Positions 1 to 8,467 of a DNA stretch of 64,000 nt are shown here, in pieces; the first letter of the stretch is position 1, and each line of letters begins with the position of its first letter. The translations under genes were made by a program, and so were the position numbers. The stretch is from Catelliglobosispora koreensis DSM 44566 (GTDB lineage: Bacteria > Actinomycetota > Actinomycetes > Mycobacteriales > Micromonosporaceae). Under the pieces are notes generated by a model that was not told where the DNA came from, searched no databases, and worked only from the letters and a program-made list of their open reading frames with translations. The DNA lies in the NCBI RefSeq assembly GCF_000379685.1, contig NZ_KB903290.1, positions 305,790-369,789 of the forward strand, read 5' to 3'.

Positions 1-711
1 CCCGTAGCCGTGCATAAGCGATAGGAGATCTTCGTCTGGGATGCGGGAAAGTACAGTCGGGTTAGCGATCTTGTAGCCGTTGAGGTGCAGAATCGGCAGC
101 ACGGCACCATCGGTGATGGGGCTCAGGAACACATTGGACAGCCAGCTGGCAGATAGCGGTCCTGTTTCGGCTTCACCATCACCGACCACACACGCCACGA
201 GCAGATCCGGGTTGTCGAAAGCCGCGCCGTAGGCGTGCATCAGGGAATAGCCGAGTTCGCCGCCCTCGTGAATGGAGCCGGGTACCTCCGGGGCCACGTG
301 GCTGGGAATGCCACCGGGGAACGAGAACTGGCGAAACAGCCGCTCCATGCCGGGGGCATCGCGGCTGACGCTAGGGTAGGTCTCACTGTAAGTGCCTTCA
401 AGCCACGTGTTGGCTACGATCGCCGGCCCGCCATGGCCCGGCCCAGTGATGAAGATCGTGCTCAGATCGCGGGCGATAATGGCCCGGTTCAGGTGAGCCC
501 ACAGCAAATTCAGGCCAGGACTCGTGCCCCAGTGCCCGAGCAGCCGCGGCTTCATGTGTGCTTTGGCCAGGCTTTCGCGCAGCAGCGGGTTGGCCAGCAA
601 GTAGATCTGCCCGACGGTCAGGTAGTTGGCCGCTCGCCACCACATATCAACGGCACGGAATTGCTCCTCGCTGAGATACTCCGTTGTGGGCGCGCTGGCA
701 GTCACAGTCAT
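1..711 (-). CDS. xfp: Phosphoketolase, N-terminal part (cut by window edge)
   Basis: The reading frame is open from an ATG ([13 protein letters not shown]) to the left edge, giving the first 237 residues of a protein normally near 800. Phosphoketolase motifs are visible in order: an N-terminal [14 protein letters not shown] segment, the thiamine-diphosphate binding GPGHGGPA, then GDGEAETG and [14 protein letters not shown]. The family splits xylulose-5-phosphate (and often fructose-6-phosphate) with phosphate into acetyl phosphate plus a shorter sugar phosphate in the cytosol, giving an ATP-yielding route under low respiration. A DosR-like palindrome lies about 60 bp upstream, matching the pattern of the other fermentative genes here. 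The C-terminal half is outside the window, so integrity is unknown. Confidence 0.93.
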   Translation of the reverse strand, partial: MTVTASAPTTEYLSEEQFRAVDMWWRAANYLTVGQIYLLANPLLRESLAKAHMKPRLLGHWGTSPGLNLLWAHLNRAIIARDLSTIFITGPGHGGPAIVANTWLEGTYSETYPSVSRDAPGMERLFRQFSFPGGIPSHVAPEVPGSIHEGGELGYSLMHAYGAAFDNPDLLVACVVGDGEAETGPLSASWLSNVFLSPITDGAVLPILHLNGYKIANPTVLSRIPDEDLLSLMHGYG

Positions 712-767
712 ACCCAGATCGTCGCGCTGAAGATGACCTCATGTGCAGAGAACATGTCCCTTTCACC

Positions 768-787
768 GACAGGACTTAAGTCCCGAG
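768..787. promoter_or_regulatory. DosR-like box upstream of phosphoketolase
   Basis: Contains the perfect 12-bp palindrome GGACTTAAGTCC followed by CGAG, close to the mycobacterial DosR/DevR consensus (core GGGACTWWAGTCCC). It overlaps the stop codon of the MgtC-like gene and lies 57-76 bp upstream of the phosphoketolase start, a normal activator distance. Assignment to DosR is inference from the motif. Confidence 0.6.
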
Positions 788-1990
788 CGTCACAACCGCG
801 ACAACAGCCACAGCAGCCACCGGCGCGGCCATGAGCAGCGCGAACGACACGGCAACCCGTGGTCCGCCCGCGATCCAGGCCAGAACAAGCTTGACCACCG
901 TGTTGACGGCCACCGCGTACAGGGCTGCGATGGCGGCCGCCGGAACGGTGATAACAGCACCAGCGGAGAGTGTTGCCGCGGTTAACGCTCCCGCGTGCGC
1001 GTCGGCCAGCCCAGCGGCGGCGACAGTGGCCTGCGTCGCGGCCGCGCCGAAGACGTCCTCGGCGAAGCGGGATATCACCAGAAAGGCCGAAAGGGTGGCG
1101 GCAAGCACGATGGCTGGAATGAACGCGAACGGACGGCGAACCGGCAACTCAGACGGCGAAACGTGCGGCGACCTCCACGCCAGCCACACTGCCTCGGCGA
1201 GCAGGATAACCGCACCGGCCGCGGCGGCTGGCCATAAAGTGGCGGTGACCCGTGCGTCGGCGACGGCGGTGACCATGATGAGCTGCACGAGTGTGGCGAC
1301 ACTGGCCATCAGGGCTCCGGCGAGCGCGGCTCGACTCGCTGAAGGTACTTTGGCCTGTCTCGCCATCGCCGCGGTGGTGACTGATCCGGACACGAACCCG
1401 CCTGCCAGGCCGGCGAGCACGAGGCCGTGCCGGGCGCCGAGCACGCGAATAGCGAGATAACCCAGCCAGCTCAGTCCAGTGACCGCGACGACAAGAGTCC
1501 AAACGCGACGCGGATCTATCGCACCGTACGGCCCGATGCTGCTATGAGGGATGAGCGGCAGGACAATGAGTGCGACCACGAAGAACTTGAGCGCATCGGC
1601 GACCTCGGTGTCGGTGATGCTCTGGCGCACGAACCGGTGCAGCCGTTGTTTGGACACGAGAAGCACGGCCGTGGCGACACCTAACGCAGCGGCGAGGGCG
1701 GGCCAGCGGGCGGCGGCACCACCGATCACCGTGGTCAGAATCAGCGCGATCTCTGTTGTGGCACCATCTTCGGGGTCGGCCCGGCGCAGATAGCCCGCTG
1801 TCGCCACCAACGCCGTCGCGCCGATCGCCGCGGCGAACGGTCCGGGTCCGGCGAACGCGGCGATGCATCCTGCTGCCGATGCCAGTGCGAACGTCCTTAC
1901 ACCACCGGTCATCGGGCCGTGCCCGCTGCGTTCACGTTCGGAGCCGACCATGAGCCCGACGGCGAGCGCTACGGCGACCGAGAGCCACAT
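776..1990 (-). CDS. MgtC/SapB-DUF4010 family membrane protein
   Basis: A 404-residue polytopic protein of about 11-12 hydrophobic segments. The N-terminal third has the MgtC/SapB-type pattern (AVGLMVGSERER near residue 15, then a membrane bundle to about residue 125); the rest matches the DUF4010 organisation often fused to it, including PLIPHSSIGPYGAIDPRRVW and a glycine-rich GLAGGFVSGSVTTAAMA segment. MgtC-type proteins are tied to survival under magnesium limitation or acid stress and to control of the F-ATPase; the function of the DUF4010 fusion is not established. It ends inside the phosphoketolase promoter and starts 6 bp after the stop of the universal stress gene on the same strand, so the two are probably co-transcribed. 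Confidence 0.85.
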   Translation of the reverse strand: MWLSVAVALAVGLMVGSERERSGHGPMTGGVRTFALASAAGCIAAFAGPGPFAAAIGATALVATAGYLRRADPEDGATTEIALILTTVIGGAAARWPALAAALGVATAVLLVSKQRLHRFVRQSITDTEVADALKFFVVALIVLPLIPHSSIGPYGAIDPRRVWTLVVAVTGLSWLGYLAIRVLGARHGLVLAGLAGGFVSGSVTTAAMARQAKVPSASRAALAGALMASVATLVQLIMVTAVADARVTATLWPAAAAGAVILLAEAVWLAWRSPHVSPSELPVRRPFAFIPAIVLAATLSAFLVISRFAEDVFGAAATQATVAAAGLADAHAGALTAATLSAGAVITVPAAAIAALYAVAVNTVVKLVLAWIAGGPRVAVSFALLMAAPVAAVAVVAVVTLGT

Positions 1991-1996
1991 CCGTGA

Positions 1997-2806
1997 TTAC
2001 CGCACTATCGCGACCGGGCAGTGGGCGTGGTGTAGCAGCCGCAATCCCACCGAGCCGAGGACAAGGCCTTCGAAGGTATCCATGCCACGCGACCCGGTGA
2101 CAACGAGCTGTGCCTGACCCGACGCCTCAACGAGGACCTTGGCCGGCTTGCCCGCGACGGCGCGAAGGCTATAGGCCACGTCCGGGAAAGCGCTGTGAGC
2201 GTCCCGCAGCGCTTCGCGCAGTTCGTGTCGTTCGGCGGTCTGTAGTTCTTCGGTGGGATCGGGCTGAGGATGCCAAGCGCGGATGGCGATGACGTCGCAC
2301 TGGCGAGCATGCGCCTCGCTAAAAGCGAATTGCGCGGCGCGTTGTGCTTGCGGTGAGCCGTCAATCCCAACGACGATGGGCAGCTTGTTCCCGCTCTGTT
2401 CGCCTCGCACGACGACGACAGGGCAAGCGGCGTGCACCGCGACTGTTAGCGCCCTGGAGCCGAGCAGCGAGCCGGGAAACAAGCCACTGTCGTGGGTGCC
2501 CATCACGACGAGGCGGGATTGGGCGGAGCGCTGACACAGAACCGCGGCGATGGGTCCGTCCACAACCGTTACTGGTAAGGCGGTGCCTGCCGCTTGTGCG
2601 ACCGCGGCCTCCAGATCGGACTTGATCTCCAGGCGCTGTTGGGGTGTAATCCAGTCGACGTCTCCGGGCTGTGTGGTGACTGGCCACTCAAGAACATGCA
2701 AGACCTCCAGCGGCGTGCGGTGAAGCTCCGCTGCGGCCACAGCCCACCGCAGTGCCGAGTCGGATTCGGGTGAGCGGCCGTAGCCAACGACGATAGGCTT
2801 GTCCAT
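1997..2806 (-). CDS. Universal stress protein, two UspA domains
   Basis: The 269-residue length and internal duplication match the tandem UspA proteins of actinobacteria. The first domain (about 1-135) begins MDKPIVVGYGRSPES and carries the nucleotide-binding run MGTHDSGLFPGSLLGS; the second (about 142-269) begins IVVGIDGSPQ and ends with TGSRGMDTFEGLVLGS. The GxxGx9G(S/T) ATP-binding signature is therefore present twice. It heads a leftward unit with the MgtC/DUF4010 gene, and a DosR-like box sits 37-50 bp upstream. Tandem Usp proteins are typical hypoxia-regulon members in mycobacteria; their biochemical role is mostly as ATP-binding stress sensors. Confidence 0.93.
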   Translation of the reverse strand: MDKPIVVGYGRSPESDSALRWAVAAAELHRTPLEVLHVLEWPVTTQPGDVDWITPQQRLEIKSDLEAAVAQAAGTALPVTVVDGPIAAVLCQRSAQSRLVVMGTHDSGLFPGSLLGSRALTVAVHAACPVVVVRGEQSGNKLPIVVGIDGSPQAQRAAQFAFSEAHARQCDVIAIRAWHPQPDPTEELQTAERHELREALRDAHSAFPDVAYSLRAVAGKPAKVLVEASGQAQLVVTGSRGMDTFEGLVLGSVGLRLLHHAHCPVAIVR

Positions 2807-2842
2807 AGGCCGCAGCGTATGCCTGGGTATCGGGGGACGGCA

Positions 2843-2856
2843 GAGTCTTTAGGCCC
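2843..2856. promoter_or_regulatory. DosR-like box between Usp and membrane-protein operon
   Basis: GAGTCTTTAGGCCC matches the common mycobacterial variant GGGACTTTNGGCCC at most positions and is nested in a longer inverted repeat (GGCAG...CTGCC). It is in the divergent spacer between the Usp gene and the rightward 147-residue membrane protein, so it could serve either or both. Confidence 0.55.
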
Positions 2857-2913
2857 TGCCGCACGGGTAACCGGCCTCTGCGCTAGCAAAGCGGGGCGAG
2901 GCACGGTGGAGTT

Positions 2914-3357
2914 ATGACAGCTACCGTATCGACTGCCAGAAAGACTGGCAGGAAAGCCGGTTACGTCATATTGGCCGCGCTTAACACGGCGATGTTGGTG
3001 GCGATCAATGTGACGCCCGGATGGCGGTCAGTCGATGTCCTCACGCCCAGCACATCTGAGATCATTGGCTGGGTAAATCTGTTACTAGCCTTCGGACTGG
3101 CCGTCAATGTGCTCTACAGCGCCTACGACCCGCTGTGGCTGCTCGATCTCGGGGACTTGGCGACATCGGCCCTGGGACTCGCCGCGCTTATCCAGATCTG
3201 GAAGGTGTTTCCCTTCGATTTCTCGGGCTGGCCCGGCGACTGGGGACAGATCGCTCGCCTCGTTCTTATCGTGGCGATCGTGGGGACAGTGATCGCTATT
3301 CCGCTGCAAGTGATTGGACTGGTTCGCCATCTGGCGGGAACGGAGGAAGACAAGTGA
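2914..3357 (+). CDS. Small polytopic membrane protein
   Basis: A 147-residue protein with a basic N-terminus (TARKTGRKAG) and four predicted membrane helices at about residues 18-36, 52-70, 80-97 and 112-135. The loop between helices 3 and 4 is rich in Trp, Phe and Gly (FPFDFSGWPGDWG). I recognise it only as a conserved-looking actinobacterial membrane protein without a known role. Its stop overlaps the GTG start of the following helical gene (GTGA), so they are translationally coupled. A DosR-like box upstream places it in the same putative stress regulon. Confidence 0.75.
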   Translation: MTATVSTARKTGRKAGYVILAALNTAMLVAINVTPGWRSVDVLTPSTSEIIGWVNLLLAFGLAVNVLYSAYDPLWLLDLGDLATSALGLAALIQIWKVFPFDFSGWPGDWGQIARLVLIVAIVGTVIAIPLQVIGLVRHLAGTEEDK

Positions 3358-3632
3358 ACGAGCAGAAGGAAACCTGGAACGAGCTTCGGGATCGTCTCGA
3401 AGCGCTAGGCCTCAAGCTGAAGCTGCACCGCGAGCAGGCAGGGGATACAGGCGCCAAAGACGCGCTGGAAAAGATCGGGCGCAGTCTGGAGGAAACTTTC
3501 GACGCGGCAAGCAAAGCCATCAATGATGAAGCGGTGCGTGCCGATGTGAAGGAAGCTGGCCGCCTGGTCGCCGAGGCTTTGTCGAATACGTTGCGGCGTA
3601 TCGCGGGTGACGTCAAAGCCGCGGTCAAGTAA
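3354..3632 (+). CDS. Small charged helical protein
   Basis: The GTG start was chosen because it overlaps the preceding stop by 4 bp and follows a GGAGG ribosome site. The 92-residue product (VNEQKETWNELRDRLEALGLKLKLH...) is almost entirely amphipathic helix with Lys, Glu, Arg and Ala, has no cysteine or signal peptide, and resembles small CsbD- or apolipoprotein-like stress proteins in composition only. No family can be named with confidence. Coupling to the membrane protein before it suggests a partner role at the inner membrane. Confidence 0.7.
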   Translation: MNEQKETWNELRDRLEALGLKLKLHREQAGDTGAKDALEKIGRSLEETFDAASKAINDEAVRADVKEAGRLVAEALSNTLRRIAGDVKAAVK

Positions 3633-3645
3633 TCGATTCTGCGAT

Positions 3646-3677
3646 TGTCCCCGGCAGACGTGGCTCTGCCGGGGACA
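3646..3677. terminator. Bidirectional hairpin terminator
   Basis: Perfect 13-bp arms (TGTCCCCGGCAGA / TCTGCCGGGGACA) around a 6-base loop, placed between the ends of the rightward pair and the leftward DUF4389 gene. Confidence 0.8.
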
Positions 3678-3688
3678 GCCTTTGCTAG

Positions 3689-4318
3689 CTAAGCGCTGAG
3701 CCGAAACGGCGGGTAGTCGTCTGTTACCAAGGTGAAGGCGTAGGCGATCACCCTGTTGTGCCAGCGGATGACGCCTTCGGCGAAGTCGAAAAGCGACCGC
3801 GGGTACCGCCCGGTGAACAGGATCGCGAACCACGAGACGATGACGGTGATAGTCGCCGCGACTCCAAGGAAGAACAGCACAAAGTAGTGCGGGATCGCCA
3901 GAAGCCACTTCACCAGCGGAAGCCAGCGGTTGAGTTCCCTTGGCACGTCTGGATACCGGTAGTCCAGCCGCACCGCCTGAGCCTCGTCTGTGGACGGATA
4001 GCGGTCGTCCATGAGCGCGAGGTAAACCAGAACCCGGTTGCTGAACCGCTGCAGTTCCAAATTCCAGTCGAACCACCACCGCGGGTACTTCTGCCGGAAA
4101 ACGATCAGCAGCAGGGGCGCCAGAAACAGCAGCCCACCCGCACCGGCGATCGTTATCGTGATGTCCTGCCCACTATCGTTGCGCCAAGTGCCACCAGCGA
4201 CCGCCGCCAGCACGATCAAAATCGGTATGGCGGCGAACAAACGGAAGAACGTCGTGAGCCGGTTCAGATCGCGTTCTGGGTATTCCACAGTGAACTGAAC
4301 AGGATAGCCGGATTGCAT
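3689..4318 (-). CDS. DUF4389 domain membrane protein
   Basis: The start at MQSGYPVQFTVEYPERDLNRL follows a strong GAGGAGG ribosome site, giving 209 residues. The pattern is that of DUF4389: a short hydrophilic strand, a first pair of membrane helices, a loop with RQKYPRWWFDWNLELQRF, a segment DDRYPSTDE, then a second pair of helices with LFTGRYPRSLFDF and a closing TDDYPPF. The repeat of (R/D)YP motifs is characteristic. Function is unknown; mycobacterial relatives are lipid-membrane-associated. It is divergent from the ABC ATPase with a DosR-like box between them. Confidence 0.8.
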   Translation of the reverse strand: MQSGYPVQFTVEYPERDLNRLTTFFRLFAAIPILIVLAAVAGGTWRNDSGQDITITIAGAGGLLFLAPLLLIVFRQKYPRWWFDWNLELQRFSNRVLVYLALMDDRYPSTDEAQAVRLDYRYPDVPRELNRWLPLVKWLLAIPHYFVLFFLGVAATITVIVSWFAILFTGRYPRSLFDFAEGVIRWHNRVIAYAFTLVTDDYPPFRLSA

Positions 4319-4376
4319 AGCGAACCTCCTCAATAGGTGTCGTTTCCAGCCTCCACCTGCCCGGCCAGAACGGGCA

Positions 4377-4390
4377 GGGACCAAAGACCC
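4377..4390. promoter_or_regulatory. DosR-like box between DUF4389 gene and ABC ATPase
   Basis: GGGACCAAAGACCC differs from the DosR core at two positions and is nearly symmetrical. It lies 59 bp from the DUF4389 start and 58 bp from the ATPase start, in their shared promoter region. Confidence 0.55.
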
Positions 4391-4447
4391 GGTGCGGCAG
4401 ATCCCGGGGCCCTAACGTATGGGCGGCAAAGCGCCGATGCTGACGCT

Positions 4448-5584
<1,137 letters not shown>

Positions 5585-5595
5585 CGGCTGAGAAG

Positions 5596-5628
5596 GCTGT
5601 GGTCCAGGCGAACCGCCTGGGCCACAGC
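5596..5628. repeat. Hairpin repeat, copy 1 (terminator-like)
   Basis: Arms GCTGTGGTCCAGGCG / CGCCTGGGCCACAGC with a 3-base loop and one G-T wobble, just after the ABC ATPase stop. The central part recurs almost identically at 7976-8006. It may end transcription of the ATPase gene. Confidence 0.75.
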
Positions 5629-5690
5629 GGTCAGGTGATGGCCAGGTTTCCCGGCGCCTCCGGGCTGTGCCTTAGGCCACACGTCTTTCC

Positions 5691-5717
5691 TGTCAGGAAT
5701 CATGGCGCTATTTCGCT
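5691..5717 (+). promoter_or_regulatory. Possible ECF41-type promoter for the oxidoreductase-sigma pair
   Basis: TGTCAGG followed by 16 bases and CGCT resembles the ECF41 autoregulatory promoter (TGTCACA, about 16 bp, CGTC). It lies 40-66 bp before the oxidoreductase start, whose partner is an ECF41/SigJ-like factor. Confidence 0.35.
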
Positions 5718-5756
5718 CAAGTCTGCGAAGGACAGGCAAACAGATGGGAGCGAGAT

Positions 5757-6959
5757 GTGAAACATCGAATTCTGGTGCTCGGTGCTGGTTATGCCGGGTG
5801 TTTTGTGGCCGGAAACCTGGCTCGCCGGCTGTCCCCATTGGATACCCAGGTCACCGTTGTTAACGCGGTGCCGGACTTTGTGCAAAGGCTGCGTCTGCAC
5901 CAAGTCGCCGCTGGCCAGCGGATTAAGGCTCCGATGCTTGCCGACATGTTTGCAGGCACCAACATTGAGCTGCGTGTGGCTCGTGTGATGGCCGTTGACC
6001 CTGAACGTGAGGTCGTTGCTGTGGCCGATGCTGATGGTGGGGCGGAGCTCGGCTACGACACACTTGTCTACGCATTGGGCAGCAACGGCGATGACCGTGG
6101 CATCCCAGGTGTAACTGAGCATGCCTTCGATATCGCCAGCAGGCCATCGGCGATGCGCCTGCGTCAGCGGCTGGACCACCTGGACGAGCGCGGCGAGAGT
6201 GGGAGTGTCGTGGTCGTCGGTGAAGGGTTGACGGGCATTGAGACCGCGACCGAGATCGCTGAATCGAGGCCTGGCCTGCGTGTGACTTTGGCCGCCCGCG
6301 GCGAGCTGGGAGCCCGGCTGTCCGAAGGGGCCCGTCGTCACCTACGCCAGGCCTGTGACCGGCTGGGGATCATCGTCCTCGAGCACACCTTCGTCGAAGG
6401 AGTCGAAGCGGCTCGTGTGCTGTGTGCAGACGGCACCGTCGTGGAATCGGATGCCACGGTTTGGACGGCCGGCTTTGCGGTTAGCCCCCTTGCCGCTTCT
6501 AGCGGGCTGGAGGTTACTGATGCGGGCCGGATCGTGGTGGATCGCACCATGCGCTCCACATCGCATCCCAATGTCTACGCCGCCGGCGACAGTGCCTATG
6601 CCATCGGCGATAACGGCCTGGCCCTGCCGATGTCCTGCGCATCAGCCGGCTACACCGGGCAGCAGGTCATAAGGACGGTCGTCGGACGCTTGACCGGCGG
6701 CGATATCGCCCAGGCTGAGCTGGGGTACGTAGGAAACCACATCAGCCTTGGCCGGCGGGATGGAATCCTGCAGCTGGTCGACGCACGAGGACAGGCAAAA
6801 GCAGCCTATGTGGGCGGCCGGAAAGCCGCGCGAATCAAGGCGGCGATTCTCAATATGTCGCTGTGGACCAACTCGCACCCGACATTCGGTCTGCCTAAGC
6901 GAAAGCACCGGCTGGCCGCGCCCAATCTGCCTGTCAGCAAACCGGCTGCGCACACCTAA
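5757..6959 (+). CDS. NAD(P)/FAD-dependent oxidoreductase (NDH-2-like)
   Basis: GTG start with GGGAGCGAG upstream; 400 residues. Two Rossmann folds are clear: FAD-binding ILVLGAGYAGCFVAGNLA at the N-terminus and NAD(P)-binding VVVVGEGLTGIETATEIAE near residue 155, plus the late FAD motif VYAAGDSAYA near 277. The overall plan is that of type-II NADH dehydrogenase-like pyridine nucleotide-disulfide oxidoreductases; no redox-active CxxC is seen, so a quinone or small-molecule acceptor is more likely than a disulfide. The next gene encodes an ECF41-like sigma factor, 9 bp downstream; this sigma group is known to be linked with an oxidoreductase or carboxymuconolactone-decarboxylase gene that it controls. 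Confidence 0.88.
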   Translation: MKHRILVLGAGYAGCFVAGNLARRLSPLDTQVTVVNAVPDFVQRLRLHQVAAGQRIKAPMLADMFAGTNIELRVARVMAVDPEREVVAVADADGGAELGYDTLVYALGSNGDDRGIPGVTEHAFDIASRPSAMRLRQRLDHLDERGESGSVVVVGEGLTGIETATEIAESRPGLRVTLAARGELGARLSEGARRHLRQACDRLGIIVLEHTFVEGVEAARVLCADGTVVESDATVWTAGFAVSPLAASSGLEVTDAGRIVVDRTMRSTSHPNVYAAGDSAYAIGDNGLALPMSCASAGYTGQQVIRTVVGRLTGGDIAQAELGYVGNHISLGRRDGILQLVDARGQAKAAYVGGRKAARIKAAILNMSLWTNSHPTFGLPKRKHRLAAPNLPVSKPAAHT

Positions 6960-6968
6960 GGTGGCGGT

Positions 6969-7922
6969 GTGGAAAGTGACGCCTCTGATCGCTTCGACAC
7001 CAGCCGGTTCGAGGCCAGCCGCGACCGGCTGGCCTCACTGGCCTACCGTCTGCTGGGTTCGGCCGCCGATGCCGAAGACGCTGTGCAGGATGCTTACCTG
7101 CACTGGCAGGCCGCCGACCGGAATTGGATCAAAGCGCCGGAAGCGTGGCTGACCAGAGTCGTCACCAACGTGTGCCTTGACCGGCTCGGCTCCGCACAAG
7201 CCCGCCGCGAGCGTGCCGCCGGTGCCTGGTTACCCGAACCGCTCCTAGCCGGCGATTCGATGCTGGGCCCGGCCGACACCTTCGAGCAGCGGGAATCGGT
7301 ATCCCTCGCCGTGCTCACCCTTATGGAACGCCTCGCGCCGGTTGAGCGGGCCGTTTACGTTTTGCGTGAAGCGTTCTCCTACAGTCACGCTGAGATTGCC
7401 GAGATCCTCGGCATCACAGAGTCGGCCAGTCAGCAACACCTACACCGAGCCCGGGGCAGGATCACAGCCGGTCGCGATCGCGGCGGTGAGGCTGATCCAG
7501 CGTCCGCACGCCGGATCGTCGAGGAATTCCTCGCCGCTGCCTCGTCGGGCCGCACCGAACGGCTGGTGGCAATGCTCACCGACGACGCGATCGCGGTTTC
7601 CGACGGTGCCGGGCTAGCCAGGACCTTGCTGCGCTACGACACAGCACAGCGCATCGCCTCTGTCGTACACGCTGGGTTCAAGCCTTCAGCCGCGAAACGG
7701 CGATTTGCCGGCGGCACGCCTGCTATCCACTACGCCGTCCTCAATGGCGCCCCGGCCATCGTCTTCGTCCTCGGCGGCCAGGTGATCGGAAGCGTGTCGT
7801 TCGATATCGCCTACGGCAAGATCACCACTGTGTGGGGTATCGCCGGGCCGGTGCGCTTAGCCCGCCTCGCCCGTGCTTGGCGGCGCCGGGAGCCGGGTAC
7901 GCCACTTGTCGAGGCATGGTGA
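6969..7922 (+). CDS. ECF sigma factor of the SigJ/ECF41 type
   Basis: GTG start, 317 residues: longer than a plain ECF factor because of a SnoaL-like C-terminal domain. Sigma region 2 (about 14-85) has LAYRLLGSAADAEDAVQDAYLHW; region 4 (about 115-160) has MERLAPVERAVYVLREAFSY followed by a helix-turn-helix. From about residue 175 a SnoaL-type fold follows, with the stretch SDGAGLAR where ECF41 proteins usually carry DGGGK, so that regulatory motif is a variant. In this group the C-terminal domain replaces a separate anti-sigma factor. It is co-transcribed with the oxidoreductase, its probable target. Confidence 0.9.
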   Translation: MESDASDRFDTSRFEASRDRLASLAYRLLGSAADAEDAVQDAYLHWQAADRNWIKAPEAWLTRVVTNVCLDRLGSAQARRERAAGAWLPEPLLAGDSMLGPADTFEQRESVSLAVLTLMERLAPVERAVYVLREAFSYSHAEIAEILGITESASQQHLHRARGRITAGRDRGGEADPASARRIVEEFLAAASSGRTERLVAMLTDDAIAVSDGAGLARTLLRYDTAQRIASVVHAGFKPSAAKRRFAGGTPAIHYAVLNGAPAIVFVLGGQVIGSVSFDIAYGKITTVWGIAGPVRLARLARAWRRREPGTPLVEAW

Positions 7923-7975
7923 CGGGTAGTGCGCGGCCGTCAGGATGAGTTTGTCGACAGCTAAACAGATGAGGT

Positions 7976-8006
7976 TGTGGTCCAGGCGAATCGCCTGGGC
8001 CACAAT
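7976..8006. repeat. Hairpin repeat, copy 2 (terminator-like)
   Basis: TTGTGGTCCAGGCGA / TCGCCTGGGCCACAA around one base. It shares TGTGGTCCAGGCGA and CGCCTGGGCCACA with the copy at 5596-5628. It lies between the converging sigma gene and the 69-residue membrane protein and can act as a terminator in both directions. Confidence 0.75.
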
Positions 8007-8008
8007 AG

Positions 8009-8218
8009 TTAGCCGGTAATAAGGAACTTCAGCAATTCGTAGACGGCGAAGGCAGGCCACACGAGTGCCTTGAGAATGCCAAGCACGCCCTGCCAGAACC
8101 CTTCGGCCTGCTGAAGGTAGAACACCAACGCGCCAATGAAGCCCAAGCCGTAGACGGCGCCACCGCCACATCCTGGCCCTGCCCCCGCACGCTTGTACTT
8201 GCGCTCCACGTCGTTCAT
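8009..8218 (-). CDS. Small conserved membrane protein
   Basis: A 69-residue protein with a short glycine-rich N-terminus containing one Cys (AGPGCGGGAVYGLG) and two membrane helices (about 22-40 and 45-66), ending VWPAFAVYELLKFLI. The pattern GFIGALVFY...WP.F.VYE is seen in many small actinobacterial membrane proteins of unknown function. Its ATG overlaps the stop of the preceding gene (ATGA), so it is translationally coupled to it. Confidence 0.75.
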   Translation of the reverse strand: MNDVERKYKRAGAGPGCGGGAVYGLGFIGALVFYLQQAEGFWQGVLGILKALVWPAFAVYELLKFLITG

Positions 8219-8460
8219 GACCCCTCCTGGCTTTCTAAGGCTGTGATGACACGCTCGGGGCGAAACGACCGGAACTTCGCCGCCCCGGGAAGACCACCGA
8301 TGACATCAAGCCAGCAGTGCCCGTCGGGCCGTGTCACGTAGCGTATGAATCTAAACGTCCCGCGTTCCCCGGCAATCTTCAGCCGTGTCCCGGGTTCGAG
8401 CAGCCGGCCACCGATGCGCACCGACTCACTCACGGTCCAATCTTGCGTAGCGGTGGACAT
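8215..8460 (-). CDS. Small beta-rich hypothetical protein
   Basis: An 81-residue soluble protein with a run of strands (VRIGGRLLEPGTRLKI, GTFRFIRYVTRPDGHCWLDVIGG, KFRSFRPERV), suggesting a small barrel such as an SH3-like fold. The motif PGTRLKI..E.G.F.F....... with an RSFRPERV end recurs in actinobacterial hypothetical proteins; no activity is known. It lies 7 bp after the GAPDH gene stop and is coupled to the membrane protein after it, so the three form one leftward unit. Confidence 0.7.
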   Translation of the reverse strand: MSTATQDWTVSESVRIGGRLLEPGTRLKIAGERGTFRFIRYVTRPDGHCWLDVIGGLPGAAKFRSFRPERVITALESQEGS

Positions 8461-8467
8461 GGCAGCC

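Noticed and set aside
5661..5680. Possible further DosR-like site (GTGCCTTAGGCCAC)
   Set aside because: Too few matches to the GGGACT/AGTCCC half-sites.
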